Shown here one piece after another: positions 1 through 9,074 of a stretch of DNA of 64,000 bases. Positions within the stretch are counted from its first letter, which is position 1. Each line of letters begins with the position of its first letter. The translations under genes were made by a program, and so were the position numbers. The notes beneath the pieces are model-generated. The model had not been told where the DNA came from, made no database searches, and was given only the letters and a program-made list of their open reading frames with translations. Origin of the DNA: JBDRFZ01 sp043818395 (GTDB lineage: Bacteria; Patescibacteriota; Patescibacteriia; 2-12-FULL-60-25); contig JBDRFZ010000030.1 of the NCBI GenBank assembly GCA_043818395.1, positions 15,298-79,297 of the forward strand. Direction: 5' to 3'.

Positions 1-203
1 AGCAATAAATGCTCGTTTTCACCTTGTTTTAAATATGAAAAATAAACTGCGGTATCACTTGAATTTTGAATTGTACAACCAAGCCATCTGTAGCCCGTCG
101 GTGCTGAATACCAAAGCAAAGCAGCTAGAAATGCTAGGGCAACCGCTAAGCTAAGACTAAACGCCAAGGGAAAGCGCAAACTTTTTATTTTATTTTTTAA
201 CAT
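1..203 (-). CDS. Partial membrane-anchored protein, N-terminal part only
   Basis: The gene starts at the ATG at 203-201 and runs off the left edge, leaving 67 codons. The product opens with MLKNKIKSLRFPLAFSL and then an Ala/Leu-rich stretch ending in LLWYSAP, a signal anchor or signal peptide of about residues 10-33. The remaining residues look extracytoplasmic. The start overlaps the stop of the upstream lipoprotein gene by one base (TAATG), which indicates translational coupling. No family can be named from this fragment. Confidence 0.6.
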   Translation of the reverse strand, partial: MLKNKIKSLRFPLAFSLSLAVALAFLAALLWYSAPTGYRWLGCTIQNSSDTAVYFSYLKQGENEHLL

Positions 204-1315
204 TATTGACGCTCGATTAATGGTACCACGACCTTGTAATCTTCCGTTTCTCCATTTTCTTGTTTACGGATTCCACTGGCAACAAGCGATGGTATGAGTA
301 GCGTTTTTCCAGAATCGTCTTTCGTATCTTCGTAAAGCAAATATTCGTAGTCGAATTTATTTAAATTTAATTCTCCAGAGGCGCCCGATAAGCCGCATTG
401 GTTTAAAAGATCGTCGACCAGCGGCTTGGTCAATGCCGGGTAGTCCGATTTTTCCGGTTCTGACGGCAATTCTATTCTTCCTTCGGTGACAGCGCCGGTC
501 GTCATATCAACAGCTAACTCGATGCCGTAGACCGGATTTCCATTCTTTTTAATTATCATACGGCCATCAGTTTTTTTGGCATACCTGACAATTTGTTCGG
601 CAGGATATTCGAAATCCACGCAACGAGAATTGTTTTTTGATGCTAGATCAGGCAAGTTAATTGTAAACGGCGTCAATTTTTTTAGAGCATCTTTAAGTAC
701 CGCTAAGCCGCGCGCGTCCAAGCATTTTTTTCCGGTCTCTGATTTCGCTTGCCATTCATTCCAATCTGGCACGACTTGGGCTTCGGCGAAATCAGTCAAG
801 TCAAAAGCCATGTCGCGTAAAAAGTCTGAAGCGACTAAAGTAATTTTTTCGTTTTCAGGTAGCTTTGAGACTGTTATCGTTTTATTTACATTTTTTTCGG
901 TCGTGAACGTGAGCAGTTTTTTTGATGCAACATAAGTCCAGCTCACGCCTTTGGCATCTTTCCAGTTTAAAGTTAGATCGCGGTCCGCTTGCTGATCGCC
1001 GATAACGCTTTGTGGGATGCTAATGGCTGCGGCGATATTTTGCAATTCCGTATCATTCGGCGAACCGCGTTTAACTTTTAATACGGTTATAGTATCCGGA
1101 AGTTTTGGAAAATCGCCGGACAGCGTAACTTTAGCTGTACAACGAGGATATTGAATCGTGGGTAGTTTACCGAAACCTTGCTTCGTGGCAGGTGGAGTTT
1201 CTTTGGCGATAAAAGGTTCAGCCGCCTTTAAAAGCGGCGGTTGTTCGACACAGCCACTTCCGAAAAGGCATAAAGCCAGTAAGAAAAATAGGTATTTAAA
1301 ACCGGATTTCTCCAT
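203..1315 (-). CDS. Putative lipoprotein of unknown function
   Basis: A 370-residue exported protein. The N-terminus has a charged start, a hydrophobic core (YLFFLLALCLF) and a lipobox-like GSGC at residues 19-22, so Cys22 is the likely lipidated residue. The mature part is hydrophilic, begins with a proline-rich linker, and shows no catalytic motif I recognise. It is the first gene of a leftward pair and overlaps the next membrane protein by one base, so the two probably work together at the cell envelope. It is divergent from the copper operon at 1457. Function unknown; the lipoprotein call is the firm part. Confidence 0.7.
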   Translation of the reverse strand: MEKSGFKYLFFLLALCLFGSGCVEQPPLLKAAEPFIAKETPPATKQGFGKLPTIQYPRCTAKVTLSGDFPKLPDTITVLKVKRGSPNDTELQNIAAAISIPQSVIGDQQADRDLTLNWKDAKGVSWTYVASKKLLTFTTEKNVNKTITVSKLPENEKITLVASDFLRDMAFDLTDFAEAQVVPDWNEWQAKSETGKKCLDARGLAVLKDALKKLTPFTINLPDLASKNNSRCVDFEYPAEQIVRYAKKTDGRMIIKKNGNPVYGIELAVDMTTGAVTEGRIELPSEPEKSDYPALTKPLVDDLLNQCGLSGASGELNLNKFDYEYLLYEDTKDDSGKTLLIPSLVASGIRKQENGETEDYKVVVPLIERQ

Positions 1316-1360
1316 AACGATCCAGATTGTTTATGCTAGATTAGCCAAATAACTTATAAA

Positions 1361-1392
1361 TTGACAACAGTATGATTTCATTAACATACTGT
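1361..1392 (+). promoter_or_regulatory. Promoter with overlapping inverted repeat upstream of the copper genes
   Basis: TTGACA at 1361-1366 is followed after 18 nt by CATACT at 1385-1390. A perfect 8-bp inverted repeat, ACAGTATG (1367-1374) and CATACTGT (1385-1392), separated by 10 nt, fills the spacer and covers the -10 element. That is the usual place for a repressor operator. It lies about 65 nt before the ATG of the HMA/membrane protein gene, so a metal-responsive repressor is plausible. The repeat is not the TACAnnTGTA CopY box, and no regulator gene is adjacent. Confidence 0.5.
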
Positions 1393-1456
1393 CATTATAG
1401 GGCTTTTGGGTAATACTTCCGAGTACGAAATTAATCAATACTATAAATACAAAAAT

Positions 1457-2773
1457 ATGTCACGAGTAAAAGTCTGGAGAGTCAGCGGTATGCACTGCGT
1501 TTCGTGCGAATGCCTAATAAGCAATGCTCTAAACGATCTCCCCGGAGTTAGGGAGGTAGAGGTATCGCTTAAATCAGCTAAAGCCGCAGTACGTTTAAGC
1601 GATGATGCCAAAGAACCTGATTTAAATTTGATTAATGATCAGCTTTCGGCTCATGGGTATATTTTATATCCTGATGGTTGTGAGATGCCCGGTAATTTAT
1701 TGCCTTACAAGAAGCGTTTGATTAGAGCCGTCGTGGCATTGCTTTGCGTTTTGTTGTTTGTCGCAGTTTTTGGATCTTTCAGAAATTCGCTTCCGTCAAT
1801 ATCGGTAGGAGCTTCGTTCGGAGCGGTGTTTCTTTTTGGGCTTTTAGCTTCGGTATCAAGTTGCTTAGCGACCACCGGAGGGTTCATGCTGGCTTATAGC
1901 GCGGAAACAAAATCAAGACGGAAAACCGTACTGATGCATACCGGCAGACTGGTAACATTTGTTTTAGGTGGTGCGCTTTTGGGGGCAATTGGCAATTTAC
2001 TGCCGACTTATTCTCCGGCTTGGTATGGTCTGTTTGCTCTTGTTTTAGGTGTTGGTTTTGTAGTCGTTGCTTTGAATATGTTGGATTTAGCACCATCGCT
2101 TTCGAAGCTTGGTATCAGGTTTCCGTCCGGAGCTCATTCTTTAGCTGATAAATTACGTAAACGCCCGGGAAGTATCGTGCCGTTTGCGGTCGGTGCTCTG
2201 ACTTTTATTCTGCCATGCGGCTTCACGCAAACAGCACAGGCTTTAGCGTTGGCGTCTTCGTCATGGATTAGGGGTGCGTATATTATGTTAGCTTTCGCTC
2301 TGGGGACGTTACCCGTTTTACTTGGTTTGACCTCGCTTGCGGCCAATGCAGTTTTAAAGAACAGGGCATTAAAATTAGCAGCCGGAGCGGTCATGTTCCT
2401 CTTTGCCTTGATGCAGATTAATTCCGGACTGACGATTTTTGGTGTAACTCTGCCTTCGATAAATTCAAAAATCAGTACGACGCAAACTACGTCTCAAGAT
2501 TCTGATTCAAATATTCAGGTCATTAAGATGGAAGTGACGAGTACTGGTTATTCACCTAGCGCCTTTACTCTTAAAAAAGGCATACCCGTCAGATGGGAGA
2601 TTGATGCTAAGGATTTAAGCGGTTGCAATCAAACGTTGGTTTCGCGCGAACTTAATATTTCAAAAAATTTAACCAAAGGAGCGAATGTTATTAATTTTAC
2701 TCCGGAAAAAATTGGAACCATCGCTTTTTCATGCAGTATGGGCATGATCCGTGGTAGTTTTAAAGTCATCTAG
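1457..2773 (+). CDS. HMA domain / DsbD-like membrane / cupredoxin-like copper protein
   Basis: Likely copper-handling membrane protein of 438 residues. Residues 1-70 form a heavy-metal-associated domain with the metal motif GMHCVSC (Cys14, Cys17). A six-helix-type membrane domain of the DsbD/TauE-like 'sulfite exporter' family follows (about residues 90-340, with a conserved-looking PCGFTQ near 255). The C-terminal about 90 residues resemble a cupredoxin and end in FSCSMGM, with Cys and Met as expected copper ligands. I chose ATG 1457 over an in-frame TTG at 1406 because the HMA fold starts right after it. The stop lies one base before the copA start, so the two form an operon for copper delivery and export. 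Family and context support the role; the substrate is inferred. Confidence 0.82.
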   Translation: MSRVKVWRVSGMHCVSCECLISNALNDLPGVREVEVSLKSAKAAVRLSDDAKEPDLNLINDQLSAHGYILYPDGCEMPGNLLPYKKRLIRAVVALLCVLLFVAVFGSFRNSLPSISVGASFGAVFLFGLLASVSSCLATTGGFMLAYSAETKSRRKTVLMHTGRLVTFVLGGALLGAIGNLLPTYSPAWYGLFALVLGVGFVVVALNMLDLAPSLSKLGIRFPSGAHSLADKLRKRPGSIVPFAVGALTFILPCGFTQTAQALALASSSWIRGAYIMLAFALGTLPVLLGLTSLAANAVLKNRALKLAAGAVMFLFALMQINSGLTIFGVTLPSINSKISTTQTTSQDSDSNIQVIKMEVTSTGYSPSAFTLKKGIPVRWEIDAKDLSGCNQTLVSRELNISKNLTKGANVINFTPEKIGTIAFSCSMGMIRGSFKVI

Positions 2774-2774
2774 T

Positions 2775-4976
2775 ATGAAAACCATCACTATCCCTATCAA
2801 AGGAATGCATTGTGCATCTTGTGCGATAACGAACGAACAGGCTTTGCGTGCCGTAGATGGGGTAGAGAAAGCCGCGGTTAATTATGCTACGGAAAGAGCC
2901 GTAGTTGATTATGATGAAAATATTGCTAAACCTGAATCATTGGCCGAAGCTATTCGTAAAAACGGTTATGAGCCGGTTTTATCATCTCTCGGAGATCAGG
3001 AGTCTCGTGGGATGAAAGAGATGAATCGTGGCGGTGATATTAAATCATCGGGTTTAGCATTAGCGTTTTTGTTTATAGCGCCGCTACTCGTAAGCATGTT
3101 TATCACGCCTGGTCTGGGTTCAGTCGGTGGTTATTCTGTTTGGGGAGCAATGAATATGGTATCGGCTTGGTTTCTGGTGGTTTTTTTTGGCAGGAAATTT
3201 CACCAAGGCACATACAACGAGTTGAAACATTTTCGTGCCAACATGGACACGTTGGTCACGGTCGGTACCGGCTCAGCGCTCCTTTGGAGTACGTATGCAT
3301 TTTTTGCAGGACGACCTAAAGAAATTTATTTTGAAGTCGCAGGTTTTATCGTGGTTTTGTTGCTTTTCGGCAAGTGGCTTGAATCGCGTCAGCGCATGAA
3401 GGCGGGCTCGGCTATCCAGTTGTTATTAAATTTAAATGCAAAATTAGCTCACAGACTTAAATCAGATAATTTGCAGGAAGACATTGATCCTAAAAATTTA
3501 AAACCAGGCGATTTATGTTTGGTTAAACCGGGCGAAAGTATTCCGATGGATGGCGAGGTCATATCCGGAGCAACAACGATTGATGAATCAATGCTGACCG
3601 GTGAATCCATGCCGGTAGAAAAATTAACCGGAGATAAAGTTTACGGAGCAACCATAAATGGACGAGGAACTTTCACAATGCGGGTAACCGTCATGCCTGG
3701 TAAATCCGTACTTGATGCCATTGTGGCGACGGTTGAGCATGCGTTATCCAACAAATCACCGGTTGAAAAATTGGTAGACAGGATATCCGGTATTTTTGTA
3801 CCAGCCGTTATTTTGTCTTCAGTAATTACAGCGATTGTTTGGTTTTTTTTGGGAGCCGCTCCTGGAGCTGTCGTAACTCACGCGGTCGCGGTTCTTATCG
3901 TAGCCTGTCCTTGCGCTTTAGGTCTGGCGACGCCGGCGGCTATCATGGTCGGTGCCGGAGCCGGAGCTAAAAATGGAGTTTTGATTAAGGATGGTGCTGC
4001 GCTTGAAGCGGCAAGAAATATTGAGGTTGTAGTTTTTGATAAAACCGGAACTTTAACCAAAGGTAGTCCACAGATAACTGATATCGTTCCGTTTGTCGGT
4101 GATGAGAGATCATTATTAGCTGCAGCCGCCTCACTGGAAAATGCTTCAGAGCACCCGCTCGCAAAAGCCGTGTTGCAAGCAAGCAAGGAGAAGAATATTT
4201 CTTTGCTGCAGACAGAAAGTGTTTTTGCGATTCCAGGCAAAGGAGTATCGGGATTGATCGATGGAAAAAGAGCTTTATTGGGAAAACCGGAATTTTTAAG
4301 CGAGCAAGGCATCTCGTTGTCAGAACAAGTGTCGCATCAAGTCGAAGCTATGTGCTTTGATGCCAAGACGGTGATTGCCGTTGCTCTGGAAGGAGTTTTG
4401 TTGGGGCTTATTGCGGCTCGTGATCCTGCCAGAGCAGGTGCCAAGGAGGCGGTACAGAGCTTAAAAGACATGGGACTTGAGACGATAATGATAACCGGTG
4501 ACAATAAAGTTACTGCTGAGAGTATGGCGACTTCGCTTGGCATTGAAACGGTTTTTTCTAATGTCTCACCGCTGGAAAAAGCCGGACAGATTAAAATTTT
4601 GCGAGAAAACGGAAAAAAGGTCGCGTTCGTCGGCGATGGTTTGAATGATGCGCCTGCTTTAGCCGAATCCGATCTTGGTATCGCTGTCGGTACGGGTACT
4701 GATGTAGCTATTGCCACCGGGCAGATCGTGATTATGGGTGGTTCTCCGGAAAAAGCGGTTTATGCCATCAAGCTTTCGCGTTTAACCTTTCGGATCATCA
4801 AGCAGAATTTATTTTGGGCCTTTATTTATAATACCATCGGAATTCCTTTGGCGGCCTTTGGGTTATTGAACCCAATGATTGCCGCTTTTGCTATGGCCAT
4901 GTCGAGCGTTAGCGTATTAACCAATTCTCTGCGTATTTCAAAGAAATTAAAAATGTACAATGCTGTTCGGACTTGA
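2775..4976 (+). CDS. copA: Copper-translocating P1B-type ATPase
   Basis: A 733-residue P-type ATPase that exports Cu+ across the cytoplasmic membrane using ATP. One N-terminal HMA domain carries GMHCASC (Cys13, Cys16). The actuator motif is TGES, the membrane metal site is CPC (residues 378-380), the phosphorylated Asp lies in DKTGTLT (Asp422), and the hinge is GDGLNDAP (620-627). CPC together with an N-terminal CxxC HMA places it in the Cu+ group (P1B-1). The start is ATG 2775, one base after the preceding stop; an upstream in-frame extension from 2751 would overlap the neighbour and lacks support. All catalytic motifs are present, so the pump should be active. Confidence 0.95.
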   Translation: MKTITIPIKGMHCASCAITNEQALRAVDGVEKAAVNYATERAVVDYDENIAKPESLAEAIRKNGYEPVLSSLGDQESRGMKEMNRGGDIKSSGLALAFLFIAPLLVSMFITPGLGSVGGYSVWGAMNMVSAWFLVVFFGRKFHQGTYNELKHFRANMDTLVTVGTGSALLWSTYAFFAGRPKEIYFEVAGFIVVLLLFGKWLESRQRMKAGSAIQLLLNLNAKLAHRLKSDNLQEDIDPKNLKPGDLCLVKPGESIPMDGEVISGATTIDESMLTGESMPVEKLTGDKVYGATINGRGTFTMRVTVMPGKSVLDAIVATVEHALSNKSPVEKLVDRISGIFVPAVILSSVITAIVWFFLGAAPGAVVTHAVAVLIVACPCALGLATPAAIMVGAGAGAKNGVLIKDGAALEAARNIEVVVFDKTGTLTKGSPQITDIVPFVGDERSLLAAAASLENASEHPLAKAVLQASKEKNISLLQTESVFAIPGKGVSGLIDGKRALLGKPEFLSEQGISLSEQVSHQVEAMCFDAKTVIAVALEGVLLGLIAARDPARAGAKEAVQSLKDMGLETIMITGDNKVTAESMATSLGIETVFSNVSPLEKAGQIKILRENGKKVAFVGDGLNDAPALAESDLGIAVGTGTDVAIATGQIVIMGGSPEKAVYAIKLSRLTFRIIKQNLFWAFIYNTIGIPLAAFGLLNPMIAAFAMAMSSVSVLTNSLRISKKLKMYNAVRT

Positions 4977-5217
4977 TTTTTTTTGCGGATTAACATTAAT
5001 TTACATCATTTGCTGTTCTTCTTACCTGGAGATTCGCACTAGTGTATGTGCAGAAAACTAGAGATTGGAGCAAGAGCGGGCAGGGTTTCAAGAATCATCT
5101 CGCTTCTAACCTCGTCTGACATCTTAAAAACTAAAGATGCTTTGGCGAGGTTTTGCGTTTTATCACGGAGCGTTGACTCGCTCCTGGTTCGCAATTATAG
5201 TCATTGGTAAATCTCTC

Positions 5218-6414
5218 ATGAAAAATATTTATTTGGATAATGCGGCTACTACACTGCTCGACTCTCAGGTTGGTGAGGCTATGCAGCCGTATACTGACAG
5301 GATTTTTGCTAATCCCTCGTCATTCCATAGTCCAGGAGTTGAGGCTAAGCGTGCGTTAGATGTGGCGCGCGTTGAAATCGCCAAGATTTTAAACGCCCAT
5401 TCAGATGAGTTGATTTTTACGTCAGGTGGAACCGAGGCTAATAACCTGGCGCTTTTAGGTGCCGTCCATGCGAATCAAGGCCACGGAAAACATGTTATTA
5501 CTTCCGCCATTGAACATCACTCGGTTTTAGAACCGCTAAAGCATCTGCAAAAGAAAGGAGAGATAGATCTTTCTATTTTACCGGTCGACAAATCAGGTTT
5601 GGTGTCGGTTAATGATTTTAAAAAAGCATTAAGACCTGACACGATACTCGTTTCGATCATGTATGCGAATAATGAAATCGGCACCATTGAGCCGATAGCG
5701 GATATCGGACGAATTATCTTGAAACATCGTAAGGAATTAAAAACTGTTTTTCCGATTTTTCATACCGACGCCTGTCAGGCGGCTGGCGTGCTCGATCAAG
5801 ATGTTCAAAAGCTTCATGCGGATCTTTTGGTTTTGAACGGTTCAAAAATTTATGGCCCTAAAGGCGTGGGTCTTTTGTTTATCCGACGCGGTATCAAGAT
5901 CGAGCCGCTCGTTTTTGGCGGCGGTCAGGAAAAAGGCTTGCGATCCGGAACAGAAAACATGCCCGGTATAGTCGGTTTGGCAAAAGCCCTGGAAATAGCC
6001 GAGCGTAAAAAGGAGAAAGAAAACGCGCGTCTAATTGCCTTGCGTGATCGTCTGATCCATGGGCTACTCAAGATTCCAAAAACGCGACTCAATGGTCATA
6101 CTGAAAAGCGTTTGCCAAACAATGTTAACGTAACATTTTTGGATATCGAAGGTGAGGCCGCGGTTTTATATCTTGATGCGAAAGGTATTTATGCTTCGAC
6201 AGGCTCTGCCTGCGCCTCCGGTTCGCTTGATCCGTCGCATGTAATATTAGCGACCGGCATGCCTTATGAGGCGGCACATGGCTCTTTGCGATTCACTCTG
6301 GGCCGGCAGACAACGGCGAGCGACGTGGAGCAAGTACTCAAAGTCATGCCGGAGATAATTGCAAAATTGCGTCATATGAGTCCACTGAATTTGGACATGA
6401 AGTATTTTTCTTGA
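5218..6414 (+). CDS. iscS: Cysteine desulfurase (IscS/NifS class V aminotransferase)
   Basis: A 398-residue PLP enzyme that takes sulfur from cysteine for Fe-S cluster building. It begins with the family hallmark YLDNAATT. AIEHHSV holds the cofactor-stacking His, NGSKIYGPKG holds the PLP lysine, and STGSACASGSLDPSHV holds the catalytic Cys on the mobile loop. ATG 5218 is chosen because the fold starts at MKNIYLDNAATT; the open frame extends to 5137 but that part has no homology-like pattern. The IscU-type scaffold and a ferredoxin follow at once, making a three-gene assembly unit. The 240 bp upstream (4977-5217) hold no gene and no clear promoter, only a short GGAGCG/CGCTCC hairpin near 5167-5184. 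Confidence 0.95.
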   Translation: MKNIYLDNAATTLLDSQVGEAMQPYTDRIFANPSSFHSPGVEAKRALDVARVEIAKILNAHSDELIFTSGGTEANNLALLGAVHANQGHGKHVITSAIEHHSVLEPLKHLQKKGEIDLSILPVDKSGLVSVNDFKKALRPDTILVSIMYANNEIGTIEPIADIGRIILKHRKELKTVFPIFHTDACQAAGVLDQDVQKLHADLLVLNGSKIYGPKGVGLLFIRRGIKIEPLVFGGGQEKGLRSGTENMPGIVGLAKALEIAERKKEKENARLIALRDRLIHGLLKIPKTRLNGHTEKRLPNNVNVTFLDIEGEAAVLYLDAKGIYASTGSACASGSLDPSHVILATGMPYEAAHGSLRFTLGRQTTASDVEQVLKVMPEIIAKLRHMSPLNLDMKYFS

Positions 6415-6436
6415 TACGAAATACGCTATACGAACT

Positions 6437-7111
6437 ATGTCTGATTTAATATCCAAACCGTCAAAAAATGCTAGGCAGGGCGATGTCACGACTCCGCTAG
6501 GAGATGCTGGTTGGTTTTACAGCGACGCGGTCAAGGAACATTTTTTTAATCCGCAGAATTTTATGACCGATGAAGCGGACTACCAGGATGCAGCCATGGG
6601 TATGGTTGGTAGTCCAGCTTGCGGTGATGTCATGAAAATATGGATAAAAGTTGATCCCGAGTCGCATCGCATTAAAGATTTTAAATGGAAAACATTTGGC
6701 TGTGGTTCGGCTATTGCCTCGACATCAATGCTCTCAGTCATGGTTACAGAGAATGGTGGTATAACTTTGGATGAAGCGCGTGAGATACGGCCACAGGATA
6801 TTTTAGAGCGCCTCGGTGGATTACCGGCTCGAAAAATTCACTGTTCGGTTTTAGGTGACAAAGCTTTACGTGCGGCAGTAAATGATTGGTATCGTCGAAA
6901 CAATGAGCCTGATAAAATTGAAATCGAACATGGCCGGATTATCGATAAGGTTTTAAAAATTACAGACCAGGATATTGAAGATGCAGTGCTGGAAGGTGCG
7001 GATACGCTCGAAAAAGTGCAAGCCAGAACCAAGGTCGGAACCGGTGATCCGTCATGCCTGCCCGAAGTTGAACAATTAATTAGATTTTATCGTGAAAAAT
7101 ATTGCGAATAA
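6437..7111 (+). CDS. iscU: Fe-S cluster assembly scaffold, IscU/NifU type
   Basis: A 224-residue scaffold on which [Fe-S] clusters are assembled with sulfur from the upstream desulfurase. The three ligand cysteines are visible: SPACGD, FGCGSAIAS and KIHCSVL. Standard IscU is about 130 residues. This one has about 30 extra residues in front and about 70 behind the KIHC motif, a charged tail that may be a NifU-like or lineage-specific extension. It starts 23 bp after iscS and is separated from the ferredoxin ATG by one base, so the three are co-translated. The short intergenic sequence (6412-6436) carries a TACGCTATACG motif of the dispersed-repeat type seen elsewhere in the window. Confidence 0.9.
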   Translation: MSDLISKPSKNARQGDVTTPLGDAGWFYSDAVKEHFFNPQNFMTDEADYQDAAMGMVGSPACGDVMKIWIKVDPESHRIKDFKWKTFGCGSAIASTSMLSVMVTENGGITLDEAREIRPQDILERLGGLPARKIHCSVLGDKALRAAVNDWYRRNNEPDKIEIEHGRIIDKVLKITDQDIEDAVLEGADTLEKVQARTKVGTGDPSCLPEVEQLIRFYREKYCE

Positions 7112-7112
7112 T

Positions 7113-7355
7113 ATGCCAGAAAAAAAACCAATCAAAATTTCCAAAATCGTAGTTGATCGCGAGTTGTGTATCGGCGCCGGTCCGTGTGTAACGGTTGCGC
7201 CTGGCGTATTTCAGCTGGACGAAGATAATAAGGCCATAATAATTGATGCCAAAGGAGCGGATGATGATACAATTCTTTTAGCCGCGCAATCCTGCCCGGT
7301 TCAGGCGATTTCTTTATTCGACGAAGACGGCAATCAGATTTATCCGGAGGTGTAG
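7113..7355 (+). CDS. Small [4Fe-4S] ferredoxin
   Basis: An 80-residue electron carrier. Cysteines occur as CIGAGPC near residues 19-25 and as SCPVQAI near residue 60, the pattern of single-cluster ferredoxins in which one usual ligand position is not Cys. The cluster may therefore be 3Fe-4S or a 4Fe-4S with a non-Cys ligand. It starts at ATG 7113, one base after the scaffold stop; an in-frame GTG at 7092 would overlap the scaffold gene and is less likely. It probably supplies electrons for cluster assembly. A strong hairpin-type terminator follows. Confidence 0.88.
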   Translation: MPEKKPIKISKIVVDRELCIGAGPCVTVAPGVFQLDEDNKAIIIDAKGADDDTILLAAQSCPVQAISLFDEDGNQIYPEV

Positions 7356-7394
7356 CCGTAGGGGCGCGGTTTCCGTATTTTTTTTGTAAAAAAG

Positions 7395-7427
7395 AGCCCC
7401 GCTTCGGTTAAACCGTTACGGGGCTTT
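7395..7427 (+). terminator. Rho-independent terminator after the Fe-S operon
   Basis: AGCCCCG (7395-7401) pairs with CGGGGCT (7419-7425), followed by a short T-run. It also faces the leftward gene at 7477 and may serve both. The flanks at 7357 and 7433 carry the motif TAGGGGCGCG, one of the dispersed repeats in this genome. Confidence 0.75.
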
Positions 7428-7476
7428 GATGTAGGGGCGCGATTTATTGCGCCTGTCATAAAGTGCGCGAAAGGCG

Positions 7477-8931
7477 TTATCCCTTGTAAGGATTGGGAGG
7501 ACGAGGTGGCGGTTTCACGGCCGGTTTTTGTGTGGTGGAATCGCTGTCCGCTTTGTGTAGCCTCTCCATCTCATCCTTCAATTGGCGTTTGATTTTTGGG
7601 TCCAGTTCCCATTTGGCCGTTTGGTTGAAAGGCGATTTCCTGCTTGAGTAGGAACGTCCGGATTGCGGACCAGGAGTCGTTTTTTTGACCAAAGGCATAC
7701 TGACCGGAGCGGGCCTGTCCGGCTTGTCCACCGAATCGGGCAGAGCTCTCGTAAGCGGAACTGAATCTGTAGAAGGCGGAGCGCTGTCTAATGGCTGATG
7801 CGTTTGGACTTCGTCGAGCGGCGGAACGGTCGGTGCTTCACGAATATCTTCCGGCGGAACCGTATCACCGAGTTTGCCGTTTGTTCGCGGTTCTTCATTC
7901 CAAACATCTTCGAAGGCGCTATCCAGATCATCGCCGAGGGGCATGGTTTCTCGCAGGATTTGCCGGTCCTGTTCCGTAATCCCGAGCCTGTCAAGCGTAA
8001 TACCCAGAACGGCCAGACCTCCCTGGATATTCATGAACAGATCGCCTACTCGAGTGAAATAGTCGCTCGCCCTTTCACTGGCTTCTTGCATGATCGTCGC
8101 ATGCTCTTCGAGCAACTCGTAATTATCCCTGGCCGCGCGTTTGGCTTGCGCGCGAGCGGCTTCGAGCTGTTCTTCCAACTCGGCGATTCGCCGGTCCTTT
8201 GATCCATCCGTTTTTTCCTGGAGCTTCTCTGTTTCGCACGTTTTGGCTTGCAGTGCAGCCGTCAGGCTCTGGTTTTGAGCCTCATATTCCAGTATTCGCT
8301 TCTTAAGCTTAGGTAGCGCGGCGTAGGCTCGGGTCAGGGCTTCAAAGATTTTGTCCGGCGAAACGTCCAAGCCTTCTTGTTTCATGAGCTGAGCCGCGTA
8401 TTTGATGAAGGGCGACTGAATTTTGTACGCCAAACGCAGACTAACTAAAGATCGTTGAGCCTGGCGCCTGGCCTCGAAATGGATTTCCGCGATCAGACCA
8501 TTCCGTTTGAGAAGCTGAATGTGCTCCTGCGTGGTGATCCAGACCACGGTTGCCTTGGCAGCTACGATCACCGTGACGTCAGCCGGATCATTGGCGTAGT
8601 TCGGGAACAACGCCTGGACAAAGGCGACGCCGCCCGATCCGATGGTAGCGACCGTGTGCGTCTGATGACCCTCGGTCGTGGCGTAGTGCGTCTGGCGTTC
8701 ATGAAGTTCGCCCTGTAGTACGAAGGCGGCGCATGGATTTTGCAGTCGCACGCCTTCTTGAATCAAGATTGTCCCCGTAGCGTAATCTTGTGGGGTCGGC
8801 AATCGACCCTGGCTTGATTTCTGAAGTCGCCCATATTCCATCGCGACATTTAGATGGATGACCGCCCCGCCAGAAGCCTGGGCGACGGGTCGCGGAATAG
8901 CCGGAAAAGCAGATATTGGTTTATCGCTCAT
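7477..8931 (-). CDS. cNMP-binding-fold protein with coiled coil, unknown function
   Basis: A 484-residue cytoplasmic protein. Residues about 45-150 have the beta-barrel pattern of a cyclic-nucleotide-binding fold (GTILIQEGV, then AFVLQGELHERQ, then a segment ending in ATVVWITTQEHIQLL). I see no clear phosphate-binding cassette, so ligand binding is doubtful. Residues about 190-300 form a long coiled coil rich in Glu, Ala, Lys and Arg. The C-terminal third is Pro/Ser/Thr-rich and looks disordered, ending in a basic PPRPPNPYKG. ATG 8931 is chosen because GGAGAAGAAAC sits directly upstream. The gene has its own promoter and no operon partner. The sensory or scaffolding role is a guess. Confidence 0.65.
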   Translation of the reverse strand: MSDKPISAFPAIPRPVAQASGGAVIHLNVAMEYGRLQKSSQGRLPTPQDYATGTILIQEGVRLQNPCAAFVLQGELHERQTHYATTEGHQTHTVATIGSGGVAFVQALFPNYANDPADVTVIVAAKATVVWITTQEHIQLLKRNGLIAEIHFEARRQAQRSLVSLRLAYKIQSPFIKYAAQLMKQEGLDVSPDKIFEALTRAYAALPKLKKRILEYEAQNQSLTAALQAKTCETEKLQEKTDGSKDRRIAELEEQLEAARAQAKRAARDNYELLEEHATIMQEASERASDYFTRVGDLFMNIQGGLAVLGITLDRLGITEQDRQILRETMPLGDDLDSAFEDVWNEEPRTNGKLGDTVPPEDIREAPTVPPLDEVQTHQPLDSAPPSTDSVPLTRALPDSVDKPDRPAPVSMPLVKKTTPGPQSGRSYSSRKSPFNQTAKWELDPKIKRQLKDEMERLHKADSDSTTQKPAVKPPPRPPNPYKG

Positions 8932-8972
8932 GTTTCTTCTCCATTGGTTGGGTTGTAAAGACCGAACCAAAT

Positions 8973-9001
8973 GTCTTACCCGTTTTTGGCGGGTTTGTCA
9001 A
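8973..9001 (-). promoter_or_regulatory. Sigma70-type promoter for the cNMP-fold gene
   Basis: On the minus strand TTGACA (9001-8996) and TAAGAC (8978-8973) are separated by exactly 17 nt. The spacer contains an ACCCG/CGGGT inverted repeat that could be an operator. The start codon lies about 40 nt downstream. Confidence 0.6.
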
Positions 9002-9074
9002 CCCGGCGCACATTAAATAATACGAATTTTAGGCCGTTTCGTGACAGTTTTAGTCAAATTAGCACTAGAATAAG

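Noticed and set aside
5137..5217. Upstream extension of the cysteine desulfurase
   Set aside because: The family starts at the YLDNAATT strand; the extension includes a hairpin and no conserved residues.
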